From the NCBI RefSeq assembly GCF_049331405.1, contig NZ_CP186274.1, positions 3,658,001 through 3,722,000 on the forward strand: DNA of 64,000 nucleotides, written 5' to 3'. This DNA comes from PoT sp049331405 (lineage in GTDB: Bacteria; Planctomycetota; Planctomycetia; Isosphaerales; Isosphaeraceae). A program made the translations under genes and the position numbers. Positions 10,166-20,335 of this stretch are shown one piece after another (position 1 is the first letter of the stretch; the number at the start of each line of letters is the position of its first letter). The notes below the pieces were generated by a model. It did not search any database and was not told the origin of the DNA. It was given only the letters and a program-made list of their open reading frames with translations.

Positions 10166-10963
10166 TCACCAGTAGAGCCATTCGTAGGGGGGATCGAAAA
10201 GCTGGATTTCCTTCTCGTTGAGGTTGCGATCGTCGCCTCGACGGATGAAGTCGATCCTCAGGGTCTTATAGCGGATCGTTTCCTTGCCGTCGGGGGTCGC
10301 GAGGGCCTGCTGGCCGTCGGAGAGGCCCCGGACATAGATGCTGAACCTGTCTGCGTGGGGATCGACGGCATCCCAGATGGCCACGCCGTAGACGGCGTCG
10401 TCGATGCCTTCCTTCTTGCTTGGCGGAATCACGCCCATGATATCCACCGCGCCAAGCAGGTGGATGCTCGGATCCTCGCGGGCCTCGATGTTCTTCACGC
10501 CTTGGGGTAAGACCGTGTCTTCATACCTCTTGCCCGTGTCGGTCACGAGGCTGAACTGCGGCACGAACCGGCGGGGTTGTCCCGTGTGGTTGATGACGCG
10601 GTAATAAAGATAATGGAACGTCTTCCGACCCTTCCCGGGGATGTCCACGGTGATGAGCCTGACGGGCTTGAACGTGAAGTCGAGAACCCAGATCCCCGCC
10701 TTGTCGCGCGGGAGCAATGAGGCGTCCACCATCTGATGGTTGTACCGGCTCGCGCCCCTGCGGACCGGGGTCGTGGGCAGGGTCGGTACCAACGTTTCAT
10801 CGGGGATCGGCTTCAGAGCCGGCAACGGTTCGTCCGACGCGGCTTCGTTGGCCTTCGGCGTCTCCTTGGCGTCTCCTTCTGCTGGTTGCGCCTGAGACCA
10901 GGCCGCAGTTCCCGCGAGGACGAGCCAACCCGAGACGATCAGCCGAATCGATGAGGTGAACAC
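10166..10963 (-). CDS. Secreted protein of unknown function
   Basis: Predicted 265-aa exported protein. The start is taken as GTG at 10963, with GGGGAG about 9 bases upstream. It begins V-F-T-S-S-I-R-L-I-V-S-G-W-L-V-L-A-G-T-A-A-W-S-Q-A, split here as a hydrophobic signal peptide ending near A-W-S-Q-A. A charged Glu/Pro/Ala linker follows, then a folded region of ~170 residues rich in aromatic and beta-forming residues, ending L-F-D-P-P-Y-E-W-L-Y-W. I do not recognise the family. The reading frame continues upstream to 11359 without a stop, but that part lacks a binding site and crosses the promoter at 11051-11079. Confidence 0.7.
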   Translation of the reverse strand: MFTSSIRLIVSGWLVLAGTAAWSQAQPAEGDAKETPKANEAASDEPLPALKPIPDETLVPTLPTTPVRRGASRYNHQMVDASLLPRDKAGIWVLDFTFKPVRLITVDIPGKGRKTFHYLYYRVINHTGQPRRFVPQFSLVTDTGKRYEDTVLPQGVKNIEAREDPSIHLLGAVDIMGVIPPSKKEGIDDAVYGVAIWDAVDPHADRFSIYVRGLSDGQQALATPDGKETIRYKTLRIDFIRRGDDRNLNEKEIQLFDPPYEWLYW

Positions 10964-11050
10964 AAACCATTCTCCCCAACGTCGAGGTGGAGTGAGGAAA
11001 GACAATACGAGCACAATATTTGCGAGAGGAAGGTTCGTGGAGGTCTTTGT

Positions 11051-11079
11051 ATTTTGCTCCCCAAAGCCAATTGCGTCAA
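11051..11079 (-). promoter_or_regulatory. Probable promoter for the secreted protein at 10963
   Basis: On the minus strand TTGACG (complement of 11074-11079) and CAAAAT (complement of 11051-11056) are 17 bases apart. The leader would be about 80 bases. The -35 region shares the 11-mer TTGACGCAATT with the region upstream of the membrane glycosyltransferase at 24421. Confidence 0.4.
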
Positions 11080-11184
11080 GGGAAAGTGTTCTGCAGGTGC
11101 TAATTGGGGAGCTTTGGGTAACCTTCGCGATGAGTCGTTGTTGTAAAGGCTTGCCGGGAAGGAAAATGATGCCGGAGGATCGGG

Positions 11185-11212
11185 TTGAAACGCGGAGAAG
11201 GATTCTTACAAT
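11185..11212 (+). promoter_or_regulatory. Probable promoter for the HtrA-like protease
   Basis: TTGAAA at 11185-11190 and TACAAT at 11207-11212 are separated by 16 bases, about 60 bases before the ATG at 11280. With the opposing promoter at 11051-11079 it makes 10964-11279 a divergent regulatory region of some 315 bases without a gene. Confidence 0.45.
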
Positions 11213-11279
11213 GCTCTGAAACGATCCGGGAGAGCGAAACTTGAGTCTCCGCCTCGCTGAAAGGAAGGGACATCGGATA

Positions 11280-12329
11280 ATGCGCTGGGTCCACGCGGTC
11301 GTTGTCACGCTGACTTTGATCCTAACATCGAACCTGGCGTTGGGAGAAACCGAGGTCATCGGCCTGAAGGACGGCCATCAGGTGACGGGTGAGGTGATCG
11401 CCGAGAAGTCTCAGGCGATCTACGTCGACCTCGGATTCGATATCCTGAGGATCCCCCGCGATCAGGTCGTCCACCGGGGCAAGCCCGGGGCGGAGCGCAC
11501 CGTCGCGTCCAGCTCGACCAAGCCCGTGGAAATCGACCCGACCGGGTTGTATTCCAGCGGTTCCCTGCGTCCTGCGCCCGTGAAGGAGCTCGTCTCCAAA
11601 TATGGGGAGGCCGTCATCTCCATCGAGACGCCCTCGGGGAAGGGGTCGGGCTTCCTGCTCAACGATCAAGGATATGCTGTTACGAACAACCACGTGATCC
11701 AGGGGGAGACCCGGATCGCGGTGGTCCTCTATCAGAACGTCCCGAGCGGCCTGGCCCGTCGTCGGATCGACAACGTCGAGATCGTCGCGCTGAATCCTTT
11801 CGTCGATCTCGCCCTGTTGAAGCTGCCGCCCCAGAAGGATTTGAAACTCAGCCACGTCGTCCTGGGTAGCCTCGACGACCTGAATGCGGGGGACGGCGTC
11901 TTCGCCATCGGCAATCCGCTCGGGCTTGAGCGGAGCGTCTCGCAGGGGATTCTCAGCACCCGGAACCGCAACTTCGAGGGTCAGATCTTCCTCCAGACCG
12001 ATGCGGCCATCAACCCGGGTAACTCCGGCGGTCCCCTCTTCAACCTGAAGGGGGAGGTGATCGGCGTGACCAACATGAAGGCCACCCAGGGGGATAACCT
12101 GGGTTTCGCGATCCCGATCAATTCCGTCAAGGAATTCCTCCAGAACCGGGAAGCCTTCTCCTTCGACAAGGAAAACCCGAACACCGGCTACCGCTACCTT
12201 GACCCTCCCCGGCGCCTCCGCGCGGGGAAGCCTCCCGAGGCCGAGATCTCCGGAGATAAGGGCAAGGAGAAGGAGAAAGAGAAGGAGTCGGCGAGTCACG
12301 AAGTGCTTTCCCCGAAAGCAAAGGGTTGA
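11280..12329 (+). CDS. Exported trypsin-like (HtrA/S1C) serine protease without PDZ domain
   Basis: A 349-aa exported protease. A signal peptide (V-V-V-T-L-T-L-I-L-T-S-N-L-A-L-G) is followed by a short module beginning I-G-L-K-D-G-H-Q-V-T-G-E-V-I, a small barrel-like element, at ~24-60. The protease domain (~95-290) has His in N-N-H-V-I (~138), Asp in V-D-L-A-L-L-K-L (~176) and Ser in P-G-N-S-G-G-P-L (~248), a complete triad. The C-terminus is a Lys/Glu-rich tail, not a PDZ domain, so it differs from DegP/DegS. ATG 11280 has AAGGAAGG 10 bases upstream. It probably acts in periplasmic protein quality control, by inference from family. Confidence 0.88.
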   Translation: MRWVHAVVVTLTLILTSNLALGETEVIGLKDGHQVTGEVIAEKSQAIYVDLGFDILRIPRDQVVHRGKPGAERTVASSSTKPVEIDPTGLYSSGSLRPAPVKELVSKYGEAVISIETPSGKGSGFLLNDQGYAVTNNHVIQGETRIAVVLYQNVPSGLARRRIDNVEIVALNPFVDLALLKLPPQKDLKLSHVVLGSLDDLNAGDGVFAIGNPLGLERSVSQGILSTRNRNFEGQIFLQTDAAINPGNSGGPLFNLKGEVIGVTNMKATQGDNLGFAIPINSVKEFLQNREAFSFDKENPNTGYRYLDPPRRLRAGKPPEAEISGDKGKEKEKEKESASHEVLSPKAKG

Positions 12330-12426
12330 TGACCTCGCGGAGATTCGAGGCTGCGCCTGTCACCGCGGGCTACGTCTCGGTCGAGTTGATGGGTAAAGTG
12401 ACGAACCGCTCTCGCACGCGCAACGT

Positions 12427-12441
12427 CGTTGAGATTCAACG
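12427..12441. promoter_or_regulatory. Short inverted repeat upstream of the DUF3352-like gene
   Basis: CGTTGA-GAT-TCAACG is a perfect 6-3-6 inverted repeat 90 bases before the next ATG. It could be an operator half-site pair or chance; no promoter elements are clear around it. Confidence 0.25.
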
Positions 12442-12529
12442 ATGCTGTCCGCGATGAGCGAGTCGGTAAGTTCCCTCCGCCGGTGAGCCGGGGGGTGGTG
12501 TTCGACGCGTGGTAAGGGAGTCTTCAGCA

Positions 12530-14347
12530 ATGCGTACCCCGAAGCGGGCGGCCCTCCGCCTCGCCCTCGCCGGCTGGCTTGGCCTGGCTGGTATGTCGCT
12601 CGTGGCGGTCCAAGGACAGACCGTTGCACCCCCGGAGAAATCGCTCCCCGATTCGACCTTCGGCTTCCTGAAGGTGAATAACGCCGCCGCGCTTCGCGAA
12701 GCGTTCCGCTCGACCCAGTTCGGTCAGCTCTGGAACGACCCCGCCCTGAAGGACTGGCGTGACGATCTGAAGACCCGCCTCAGCGACGCCGGGACCTCGC
12801 TCAAGAAGCGGGTCGGCGTCACTTACCAGGAACTGCTTGAGCTCCCGCAGGGGCCGGTCACGATTGCGCTCGTCCGCAAGGACGACCCCAAGCTGCCGAT
12901 CTCGGTGCTCATCAGCGCCGACGCCGGCAAGAACGCCAACACCATGGCCGACGTGCTGGGCAAGGCGACCAAGCAGGGCGAAGAGAGCGGCGCCAAGCTT
13001 TCCACGTCCGACTTCAAGGGGACGACCCTCCACGTCATCCAGCCTCCCAAGCGGGAGAAGAAGGAAGACGCGAAGGACGACGACACCCCCGAGCCGCCGG
13101 TGGTCTGGACGCAGCAGGGCACCGTCTTCTACATCGGCAGCGATGTGGATGCCGTCAAGGACCTGCTCGCCAACACCTCGGGCCGCGACAACTCGCTGGC
13201 CGCCAACGAGTCGTACGACAAGACCCTGAAGAAGCTCGGCCCCGACGGCCAGGTCACCTGGTTCATCGATCTCTCGAAGGTTTTGAATCTGGTCCTCCAG
13301 GCCCGCCCCTCCAAGGGTGACGCGAACCAGGCCCAACAGACCGAGCTGATCGTCCAGACGACCGGGCTCAAGGGCCTCAAGGCCGCCGCCGGTTCGTTCG
13401 TGCTCAACAGCGGCAGCTTCGACAGCATCTCCAAGACCGTGGTCCTGACCTCGGGTCCGGCCCAGGGCCTCCTGAAGATCTTCAAGCTCCCCCCGGTCAG
13501 CCTCCGCCCCGAGGCCTGGGTCCCCGCCACCGTCGCGAGCTACCAGTCGTTCAGCTGGGACCTCGACGCCGCCTTCACGGCGATCAATGACCTGGCCAAC
13601 ACGATCCAGCCCGGCATGCTCGACGTCGTCGAGCAGCAGCTCGTCGGCCCCAACGGCGGCCCGGCCCTGAGCTTCCAGAAGGATCTCTTCGGGCCCCTCG
13701 GCGACCGCATCACCCTGATCAGCGACTTCAAGAAGCCGATCAAGGAGGAGAATCAGCGCATGCTCGTGGGCGTCGCCCTCGAGGATACCAAGGCCTTCAC
13801 CAGCACCCTCAGCAAGCTCATCGAGCTCTCGGGTGCCGCGCCGAAGACGCGCGACTTCCAGGGGACGAAGATCTATGACTTCGACCTCCCGGAAATCCCG
13901 AACCAGCCGGGTGCGCCGAACGTCGGGCAGTTGAAGGGCCCCATCAGCGTGGCGATCGCCAAGGACACGCTCTTCCTCTCTCTCGAGCCGACGCTGCTTG
14001 AACAGGTGCTTCGCGGCGGCGGTCAGTCGCTGGCCGACAGCCCCTCGTTCCAGGCCGTGGCCAAGGAGATCCCTAAGGCCGTCAGCACGCTCAACTATGT
14101 CAAGCCGGAGGAGCAGGCCAAGCTCTCCTACGACATGATCAAGAGCGGCAACTTCCAGAACGCCCTCCAGGGCGCCGCGGCCGCCGGTGCGCCGGACCTC
14201 GCCCGCCTGTTCGAGGTCCTGAACAAGGACAAGCTGCCGGACTTCTCCGTGTTCGCCAAGTACCTCTCGCAGGGTGGCGGATACAGCATCCAGACCGAAG
14301 ACGGCCTCTCGTCCTTCACCTTCACGCTCCGCAAGGCGAATCCCTGA
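12530..14347 (+). CDS. Secreted DUF3352-like protein
   Basis: A 605-aa protein starting at ATG 12530, with AAGGGAG at 12514-12520. The N-terminus is a signal peptide (A-L-R-L-A-L-A-G-W-L-G-L-A-G-M-S-L-V-A-V) ending at V-Q-G-Q-T. The mature part begins with a D-S-T-F-G-F-L-K-V-N-N segment and contains repeated statements of the type found in DUF3352 proteins of planctomycetes: computed-value-like beta strands, a K/E/D-rich disordered insert at ~180-200, and V-F-Y-I-G-S-D-V-D-A-V-K. No catalytic motif is visible. The assignment to DUF3352 is by resemblance and would need a profile search. A strong terminator follows at 14399. Confidence 0.72.
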   Translation: MRTPKRAALRLALAGWLGLAGMSLVAVQGQTVAPPEKSLPDSTFGFLKVNNAAALREAFRSTQFGQLWNDPALKDWRDDLKTRLSDAGTSLKKRVGVTYQELLELPQGPVTIALVRKDDPKLPISVLISADAGKNANTMADVLGKATKQGEESGAKLSTSDFKGTTLHVIQPPKREKKEDAKDDDTPEPPVVWTQQGTVFYIGSDVDAVKDLLANTSGRDNSLAANESYDKTLKKLGPDGQVTWFIDLSKVLNLVLQARPSKGDANQAQQTELIVQTTGLKGLKAAAGSFVLNSGSFDSISKTVVLTSGPAQGLLKIFKLPPVSLRPEAWVPATVASYQSFSWDLDAAFTAINDLANTIQPGMLDVVEQQLVGPNGGPALSFQKDLFGPLGDRITLISDFKKPIKEENQRMLVGVALEDTKAFTSTLSKLIELSGAAPKTRDFQGTKIYDFDLPEIPNQPGAPNVGQLKGPISVAIAKDTLFLSLEPTLLEQVLRGGGQSLADSPSFQAVAKEIPKAVSTLNYVKPEEQAKLSYDMIKSGNFQNALQGAAAAGAPDLARLFEVLNKDKLPDFSVFAKYLSQGGGYSIQTEDGLSSFTFTLRKANP

Positions 14348-14398
14348 TCGCGGACGACGGAGGCTTTGGGCTCCCGTAAGTCATCGAAATTGAGAATG

Positions 14399-14433
14399 AA
14401 GGGGCGGGCCGAGGGTTCTCGGCTCGCCCCTTT
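14399..14433 (+). terminator. Terminator after the DUF3352-like gene
   Basis: AAGGGGCGGGCCGAG pairs with CTCGGCTCGCCCCTT across a GGTT loop, with one G-T mismatch pair, followed by TTACATTT. It lies 51 bases after the stop codon. The rest of the 341-base gap to the next gene holds nothing I can identify. Confidence 0.8.
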
Positions 14434-14688
14434 ACATTTCGAAACGATTCTACGAGCCCTCACCCCCGCCGACGGAACGGCCCGTCCGCGATGGAGTTTA
14501 AGGCAAGGGCCCGACGATCTTGCCAAGCGTCTTCTCGTTACGGACCCGGGATTTCGCCATTCTTCTTCCTCGCGCCTCAAGCCGGGGGATCGTTACAGCC
14601 GATTCCTTGAGAAGAAACATCGACCCTAAAAGCGCCAGGCGTGCGCGTCTGGTCAGGATCGGTCGATCGAGGTCGAGGAGGTTTTGTG

Positions 14689-16995
14689 ATGTTGGACCGC
14701 GCGTGGGACAGGACGAATCGCAGGTCGCCACGAAGGGGCCGACACCCCCGAGTTGAGGCGCTAGAAGGGCGAGAGTTGCTGACTGCCTCCCTCGCGCCCA
14801 TTGGTCCGGTCAGCGTACCCACGACCCTGGGCTTCCAACAGCCGCTCAACGGCAGCGGCGATACCAGCAACAACCAGACATTCCAGGTGGCCTCGAGCAA
14901 CCCGGACATCAAGGTGTCCGTGGCTCAGGGGAAGTTCCTGACGCTCCAGGTGAATCACACCGCGTCGTCGACCAGCACGACGGACGTCTCCTTCGCGGGG
15001 ACGCTCACGTTCCAGCTCTTCTCCGACTTGACCCCGAACACGGTCGCGGAGATTGAGTCGCTCATCACCTCGGGCTTCTATAACAGCTCGACGGCGGGCA
15101 CCTTCAACCGGATCGCCAACTCGTTCCCGACGACGTCCGACTACATCTTCCAGGGCGGCTCGGTCACCGGGACGACCTCGGGCAACAGCAATCAGCCGGG
15201 GACTCCGTTCGTCGACGAGTTCAACCCCCAGCTCGCCTTCACGGGGCAGGGGCAGTTGGCCATGGCCAACTCCGGTCCGGACTCGAACGACACGCAGTTC
15301 TTCATCACGAGCTCGAATAACTGGAATATCAATTCCTATCGATCTTTGGATTTCGGCTACACGATCTTCGCCCAGCTCGTCGCGGATCCGAACGGCATCC
15401 TCCCCCAGATGTCGAAGGTGGCCGTCGACTCGAACAACAAGCCCCTGAGCCCGGTGAACTTCGTCCCGACGCTCAGCACGACCAACGCCAACGGCGTCCT
15501 GCACATCGACGCCACCAAGGCCACGGCCGGCGAGAAGGCGACGATCACCGTCACCGCGACCGACCCGACCGATAACACCAAGGCCGTCCAGAGCTTCCCG
15601 GTCTCGGTCATCGCCAACAATAACTCGACCGGCACCGCCGTCGTCGAGAAGCCCTACCTCCAGCAGTTGCCGTACCCGACGACCGTCATCAATCCGACCG
15701 GCAGCCAGCCGCAGGTCGTCTACCAGCAGACGGTCTCGCAGAACCAGTCGGACATCTTCCAGATCCAAGGGTACGCGGCGACCCCGGGCGACCAGCTCAC
15801 CTACACGGTCCAGGGCGGGATCTCGACCGACAGCACGACCGGCCAGCCCACGTTCACCTCGGTCCAGAACGTGAAGTCGGCGACCGTCGACCAGAAGACG
15901 GGCGTCGTGACCGTCGTCCCGACCGCCGGATTCACGGGCACGATCAGCCTGATCGTCGGCGTGAGGGACCAGACGAACCGCGCGGGGACCACCTCGCTGG
16001 ACTCGCCGTCGAACTATGACTACCACCGGGTCCAGTTGACGGTCACGTCCTCGACGACGCAGGTCGCCCTGGCGCCGATCGCCTCACCGGTGACGGCCTC
16101 GGCCCAGGCCGGTACGCCCACGAAGATTCAGCTCCTCGGCACGAGCGCCTCGCCGGGGATTTCGAAGGGGCTGACCTACACGCTACTCTCGCAACCGACG
16201 AATGGGACGATCTCGGACTTCAACCCGTCGACCGGGACGTTCACGTACACCCCGAAGTCCAACTCGACCGGGACCGATTCGCTCCAGTACCAGGTCACCG
16301 ACAATCTTGGTAACACGGTGCTCTCGAGCGCGGCCTCGACCGTGACGATCACCAATGCCTTGGCCACGACCGGCTCGGTGCGGATGATCGACAACGTCCT
16401 CGTGATCACGCCGACGCCCCGTACCGACAAGGGTACGAACAACATCGTGATCAGCGAGACGACCAACGCGAGCACCCAGGGCAACAACACGATCTCCGTG
16501 ACGATCAACGGAACGATCGACGCCACACAACCGCTCGACTCGAGCGTCGACCGCATCGTGATCTTCGGGGCCAAGGCCAGCGACACGATCACGGTGAACT
16601 CGAGCGTCAACTCGCAGATCCCCGTGACCATGGATGGCGGCCACGGCGGCACCAACGTCTTGCAGGCGGGGGCCGGCCCGACCAGGGAACACGGCTGGTT
16701 CGGCAAGAACACCCTGATCGGCGGCACCGGGGACAACCAGTTGGTCGGTGCTGTGGGTCGGGTGAAGTTCAGGCCGACCGCCACCACCACTGAGATCTTC
16801 GCCGGGCAGGGTCACCCTGGGTACACGATCTACAAGGGCAAGGGCGACTACCGCACGACCCACTACACGCCGCCGACCGGCACCTTCTACAAGTTCGTGA
16901 ACGGCAAGCTCATCCCGAGCACTCCGGCCGCTTCGGGCGCCGGGACCGTCGCGTCGCGGACGAGGACGGCCCGGGCGGCTCGCGGGAAGGCCTGA
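14689..16995 (+). CDS. Surface/secreted protein: cyclophilin-type peptidyl-prolyl isomerase fused to Ig-like repeats
   Basis: A 768-aa protein; ATG 14689 has GAGGAGG at 14675-14681. The N-terminus holds R-V-E-A-L-E-G-R-E-L-L-T-A (~22-34), the planctomycete L-E-x-L-E-x-R-x-L-L motif of exported proteins. A cyclophilin domain lies at ~100-245: T-F-N-R-I with the catalytic-type Arg, I-F-Q-G-G, L-A-M-A-N-S-G-P-D-S-N-D-T-Q-F-F-I-T. His of the usual F-H-R is Asn here. Ig-/cadherin-like repeats follow, one ending Y-T-P-K-S-N-S-T-G-T-D-S-L-Q-Y, then a G-G-x-G-x-N-x-L stretch and a basic tail. It may fold proteins outside the membrane or act as a surface adhesin. Confidence 0.82.
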   Translation: MLDRAWDRTNRRSPRRGRHPRVEALEGRELLTASLAPIGPVSVPTTLGFQQPLNGSGDTSNNQTFQVASSNPDIKVSVAQGKFLTLQVNHTASSTSTTDVSFAGTLTFQLFSDLTPNTVAEIESLITSGFYNSSTAGTFNRIANSFPTTSDYIFQGGSVTGTTSGNSNQPGTPFVDEFNPQLAFTGQGQLAMANSGPDSNDTQFFITSSNNWNINSYRSLDFGYTIFAQLVADPNGILPQMSKVAVDSNNKPLSPVNFVPTLSTTNANGVLHIDATKATAGEKATITVTATDPTDNTKAVQSFPVSVIANNNSTGTAVVEKPYLQQLPYPTTVINPTGSQPQVVYQQTVSQNQSDIFQIQGYAATPGDQLTYTVQGGISTDSTTGQPTFTSVQNVKSATVDQKTGVVTVVPTAGFTGTISLIVGVRDQTNRAGTTSLDSPSNYDYHRVQLTVTSSTTQVALAPIASPVTASAQAGTPTKIQLLGTSASPGISKGLTYTLLSQPTNGTISDFNPSTGTFTYTPKSNSTGTDSLQYQVTDNLGNTVLSSAASTVTITNALATTGSVRMIDNVLVITPTPRTDKGTNNIVISETTNASTQGNNTISVTINGTIDATQPLDSSVDRIVIFGAKASDTITVNSSVNSQIPVTMDGGHGGTNVLQAGAGPTREHGWFGKNTLIGGTGDNQLVGAVGRVKFRPTATTTEIFAGQGHPGYTIYKGKGDYRTTHYTPPTGTFYKFVNGKLIPSTPAASGAGTVASRTRTARAARGKA

Positions 16996-17053
16996 GCGAT
17001 GGCCGTAGGCCCGGCTCAATCCGGCCCTTGACAATTCGATCGTTGATCTCAAG

Positions 17054-17086
17054 GAAGGGTAGCCCGGGAACTCCGGGCTACCCTTC
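17054..17086 (+). terminator. Terminator after the cyclophilin fusion gene
   Basis: Perfect 14-bp inverted repeat GAAGGGTAGCCCGG / CCGGGCTACCCTTC with a 5-base loop, 58 bases beyond the stop and followed by TTCGTTG. The U tract is poor, but the stem is very stable. Confidence 0.8.
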
Positions 17087-17239
17087 TTCGTTGATGCGCA
17101 ATCTTTTCAGGAGTCGCCGCATATCGATCGGACCGAGCCGAGGCGGGCACTTCCCAAGGGCGGCACCTCGCGAGGTTTCTCGCTCGGGGTTATGCTAACG
17201 GCTGAACCGCCGACGAAGACCCCGTGACCGAGCTTGACC

Positions 17240-17836
17240 ATGCAGTCGACCCGAACGTTCATCGCGATCGGGCTCCCAAAGCCCAAAATCGAGAAGTTAA
17301 CACATCTCCAGAGCTTGCTGGCCCCCCAGATCCCGAACGTACGTTGGGCCGAGGGCGTAACGCTTCATCTTACGCTGGCGTTCCTCGGCGAAGTCGAGAA
17401 TGCCGACCTCAATAACGTCTGCAAGACCGTCCAGCGCGTCGTGACCGCGTCGAGTGCTTTCGACCTTCGGCTCGAGAAGTTCGGGGCGTTCCCCGATCAG
17501 ACTCGTGCGCGAACCCTCTGGGTCGGAATCGGCGGGGGAGGGCTGGACACCCTCCTCGCGCTCCAGGCGGATATCAACCAAGCCGTGGGGGATGCAGGCT
17601 ATCCGACCGGGGAAAACTCCTTCCATCCGCACATCACGATCGGACGGATGCAGAAAGGACGCCAGTTCGCGTGCGACGTCACGCCGCAGATCCAGCATTT
17701 CCAGACCTGGACGGCGGGCCATTTCAACGTCACCGAGGTGACGACCTACTCGTCGCACCTGACCCGAGAGGGGCCCGTCTACACGCCCCTCTCGACGGCC
17801 TCTCTGCCTCGACGAAAAAACCGACAAGTCCCTTGA
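17240..17836 (+). CDS. thpR: RNA 2',3'-cyclic phosphodiesterase (2H/LigT family)
   Basis: A 198-aa protein of the 2H phosphoesterase superfamily, which opens 2',3'-cyclic phosphates on RNA ends. Both histidine signatures are present: L-H-L-T-L-A-F-L-G-E-V in the N-terminal half and F-H-P-H-I-T-I-G-R in the C-terminal half, at the usual spacing. ATG 17240 is chosen over a TTG six bases upstream because it gives M-Q-S-T-R-T-F-I-A-I. The ribosome binding site is weak. Its stop codon overlaps the -35 box of the recA promoter, so the pair may be linked by position, not by transcript. Confidence 0.9.
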   Translation: MQSTRTFIAIGLPKPKIEKLTHLQSLLAPQIPNVRWAEGVTLHLTLAFLGEVENADLNNVCKTVQRVVTASSAFDLRLEKFGAFPDQTRARTLWVGIGGGGLDTLLALQADINQAVGDAGYPTGENSFHPHITIGRMQKGRQFACDVTPQIQHFQTWTAGHFNVTEVTTYSSHLTREGPVYTPLSTASLPRRKNRQVP

Positions 17837-17861
17837 CAGTCCGCTCAACAGCAGTTAGCTT
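17833..17861 (+). promoter_or_regulatory. Possible recA promoter
   Basis: TTGACA at 17833-17838, overlapping the thpR stop, and TAGCTT at 17856-17861 have a 17-base spacer. The leader to the recA GTG is about 40 bases. No GAAC-N4-GTTC or CTGT-N8-ACAG LexA box is evident, though a GTTCTAAC lies just downstream of the -10. Confidence 0.45.
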
Positions 17862-17907
17862 AGTGTTCTAACGTACACATCGCAGGAAGATCGAGGGGGA
17901 ATTCGAC

Positions 17908-18993
<1,086 letters not shown>

Positions 18994-19006
18994 GCCGCTC
19001 GGTCGG

Positions 19007-20335
19007 TCAATTCCCCTCCAACCTTTGCGGAGCCATGTTCGGTGGCGTCGGGAGGCAGAGCAGGAGCCGGGATTCGGCCGTCAGGGGCACCATGATCCCC
19101 GTGTTCGTCGCGGACACGGGGAACAGTGTCTTGATGAGACCTCGGACATTGGCCGCGCCCCTCGGGCCCGCTGCCATCGGCCCTTGCTGGCTGGTGAGCA
19201 CGACCTCGGGGGCGTACTCATTTCCCAGGGCTCCGCCGATCTGGATCTCGCCGTTGCGCTGGATGTCGAAGGTCAGGCCCATCGCGCCGAACTCGACTTC
19301 GGGCTTGCGAAGCGTCGTGTGCTTGACGCGGTCGGCGATCCGGAACTTCATCTCCTTCTCGAGCGACGCGAGCAGTTCTACGCCGATCGACCCTTGATGG
19401 GTGGTGAGCCCGCCGCTGACGTCGATCCATCCCATGCCTTGTCCCGGCCGCTCGCCCCAGTGGGCGTTCTTGATGGTGACGTGCGCCAGGCCACTCAGTC
19501 GATGGCTGGGGAAGCGCCGGCCTACGAGCGTGCCGAGGTCGATGTCGAGCAGATCCCCCTGGAAGGTCGCCTCCCACTCATTCCCGGCGGCCTGCTGGAG
19601 CGAGAGCGTCCCCTCGACGCGGGCCTTCGGTCCCAGCCATTCCTCGGCGTTGAAGAACGGGTTGAGCATCCGGCAGGGCAGGGCGGGGCCCTCGGCGGTC
19701 TTCAGGGTGATCGAGGTCCGGACCGGCTCGTGAGATCTGTCGCGGGTTACGGCGAACTCGGCTCGCGAGGAGCTTGCGCTCAGCGAGGCGACGCGATAAC
19801 TCCCGCGCAAGGTCGGGCCCATCTGGTCAGCCTGGAAGGTCGCCACGACCTCGCGGAAGTCATAGCGAATGCCCTCGCTGCCGAGGTCGAGCTCGCACGT
19901 CGGAGCGGTGAGGCTGACGCGTTCGTAGTTCCCCGTCGTCGGGCGCTGGAGCAGGGCGGCTACGCTCGCCATCGAGAGCTTCGGGCTCTCGCCTGTGAGG
20001 CGCAGGCCCTGGGTCTCGAGCAATAGCTCACGATCCACGCGATGAAGTCGCATCGACGAGGCGCGGGCGATCTCCCTCAGGCCCCTGCGTCTGGGCTCCT
20101 CTTGGCGGAAGACGATTCCTTTGTAGAGGACCTCGCCGGGCTGAGGGTATCGTACGCCCTCGATGGACACTTGAAGTCCGAGTTGACGCCCGATCTCGAC
20201 TTCCAACTCGCGGAGATGACCCGGGCTACGGATCTTCCCGGCGGTTGTTGCCACGTAAAGCGTGGGGGCAATCGTGAGGGCCACCAGCCCGATCGTGGCC
20301 AGGATCTGACGGACGGGGCGAGTCAGGGGAAACAT
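19007..20335 (-). CDS. Membrane-anchored protein of unknown function, AsmA-like
   Basis: A 442-aa protein with one N-terminal hydrophobic helix (I-L-A-T-I-G-L-V-A-L-T-I-A-P-T-L-Y-V-A) and a long extracytoplasmic part built of amphipathic beta strands. It begins with L-G-L-Q-V-S-I-E-G-V-R-Y-P-Q-P-G-E-V, reminiscent of AsmA/TamB-type proteins. ATG 20335 is chosen for GGGAGGC six bases upstream; the frame continues further up without a start that has a binding site. A competing plus-strand reading frame covers much of it but has the composition of a GC-rich shadow. No function can be assigned. The gene may follow the aroC transcript. Confidence 0.7.
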   Translation of the reverse strand: MFPLTRPVRQILATIGLVALTIAPTLYVATTAGKIRSPGHLRELEVEIGRQLGLQVSIEGVRYPQPGEVLYKGIVFRQEEPRRRGLREIARASSMRLHRVDRELLLETQGLRLTGESPKLSMASVAALLQRPTTGNYERVSLTAPTCELDLGSEGIRYDFREVVATFQADQMGPTLRGSYRVASLSASSSRAEFAVTRDRSHEPVRTSITLKTAEGPALPCRMLNPFFNAEEWLGPKARVEGTLSLQQAAGNEWEATFQGDLLDIDLGTLVGRRFPSHRLSGLAHVTIKNAHWGERPGQGMGWIDVSGGLTTHQGSIGVELLASLEKEMKFRIADRVKHTTLRKPEVEFGAMGLTFDIQRNGEIQIGGALGNEYAPEVVLTSQQGPMAAGPRGAANVRGLIKTLFPVSATNTGIMVPLTAESRLLLCLPTPPNMAPQRLEGN

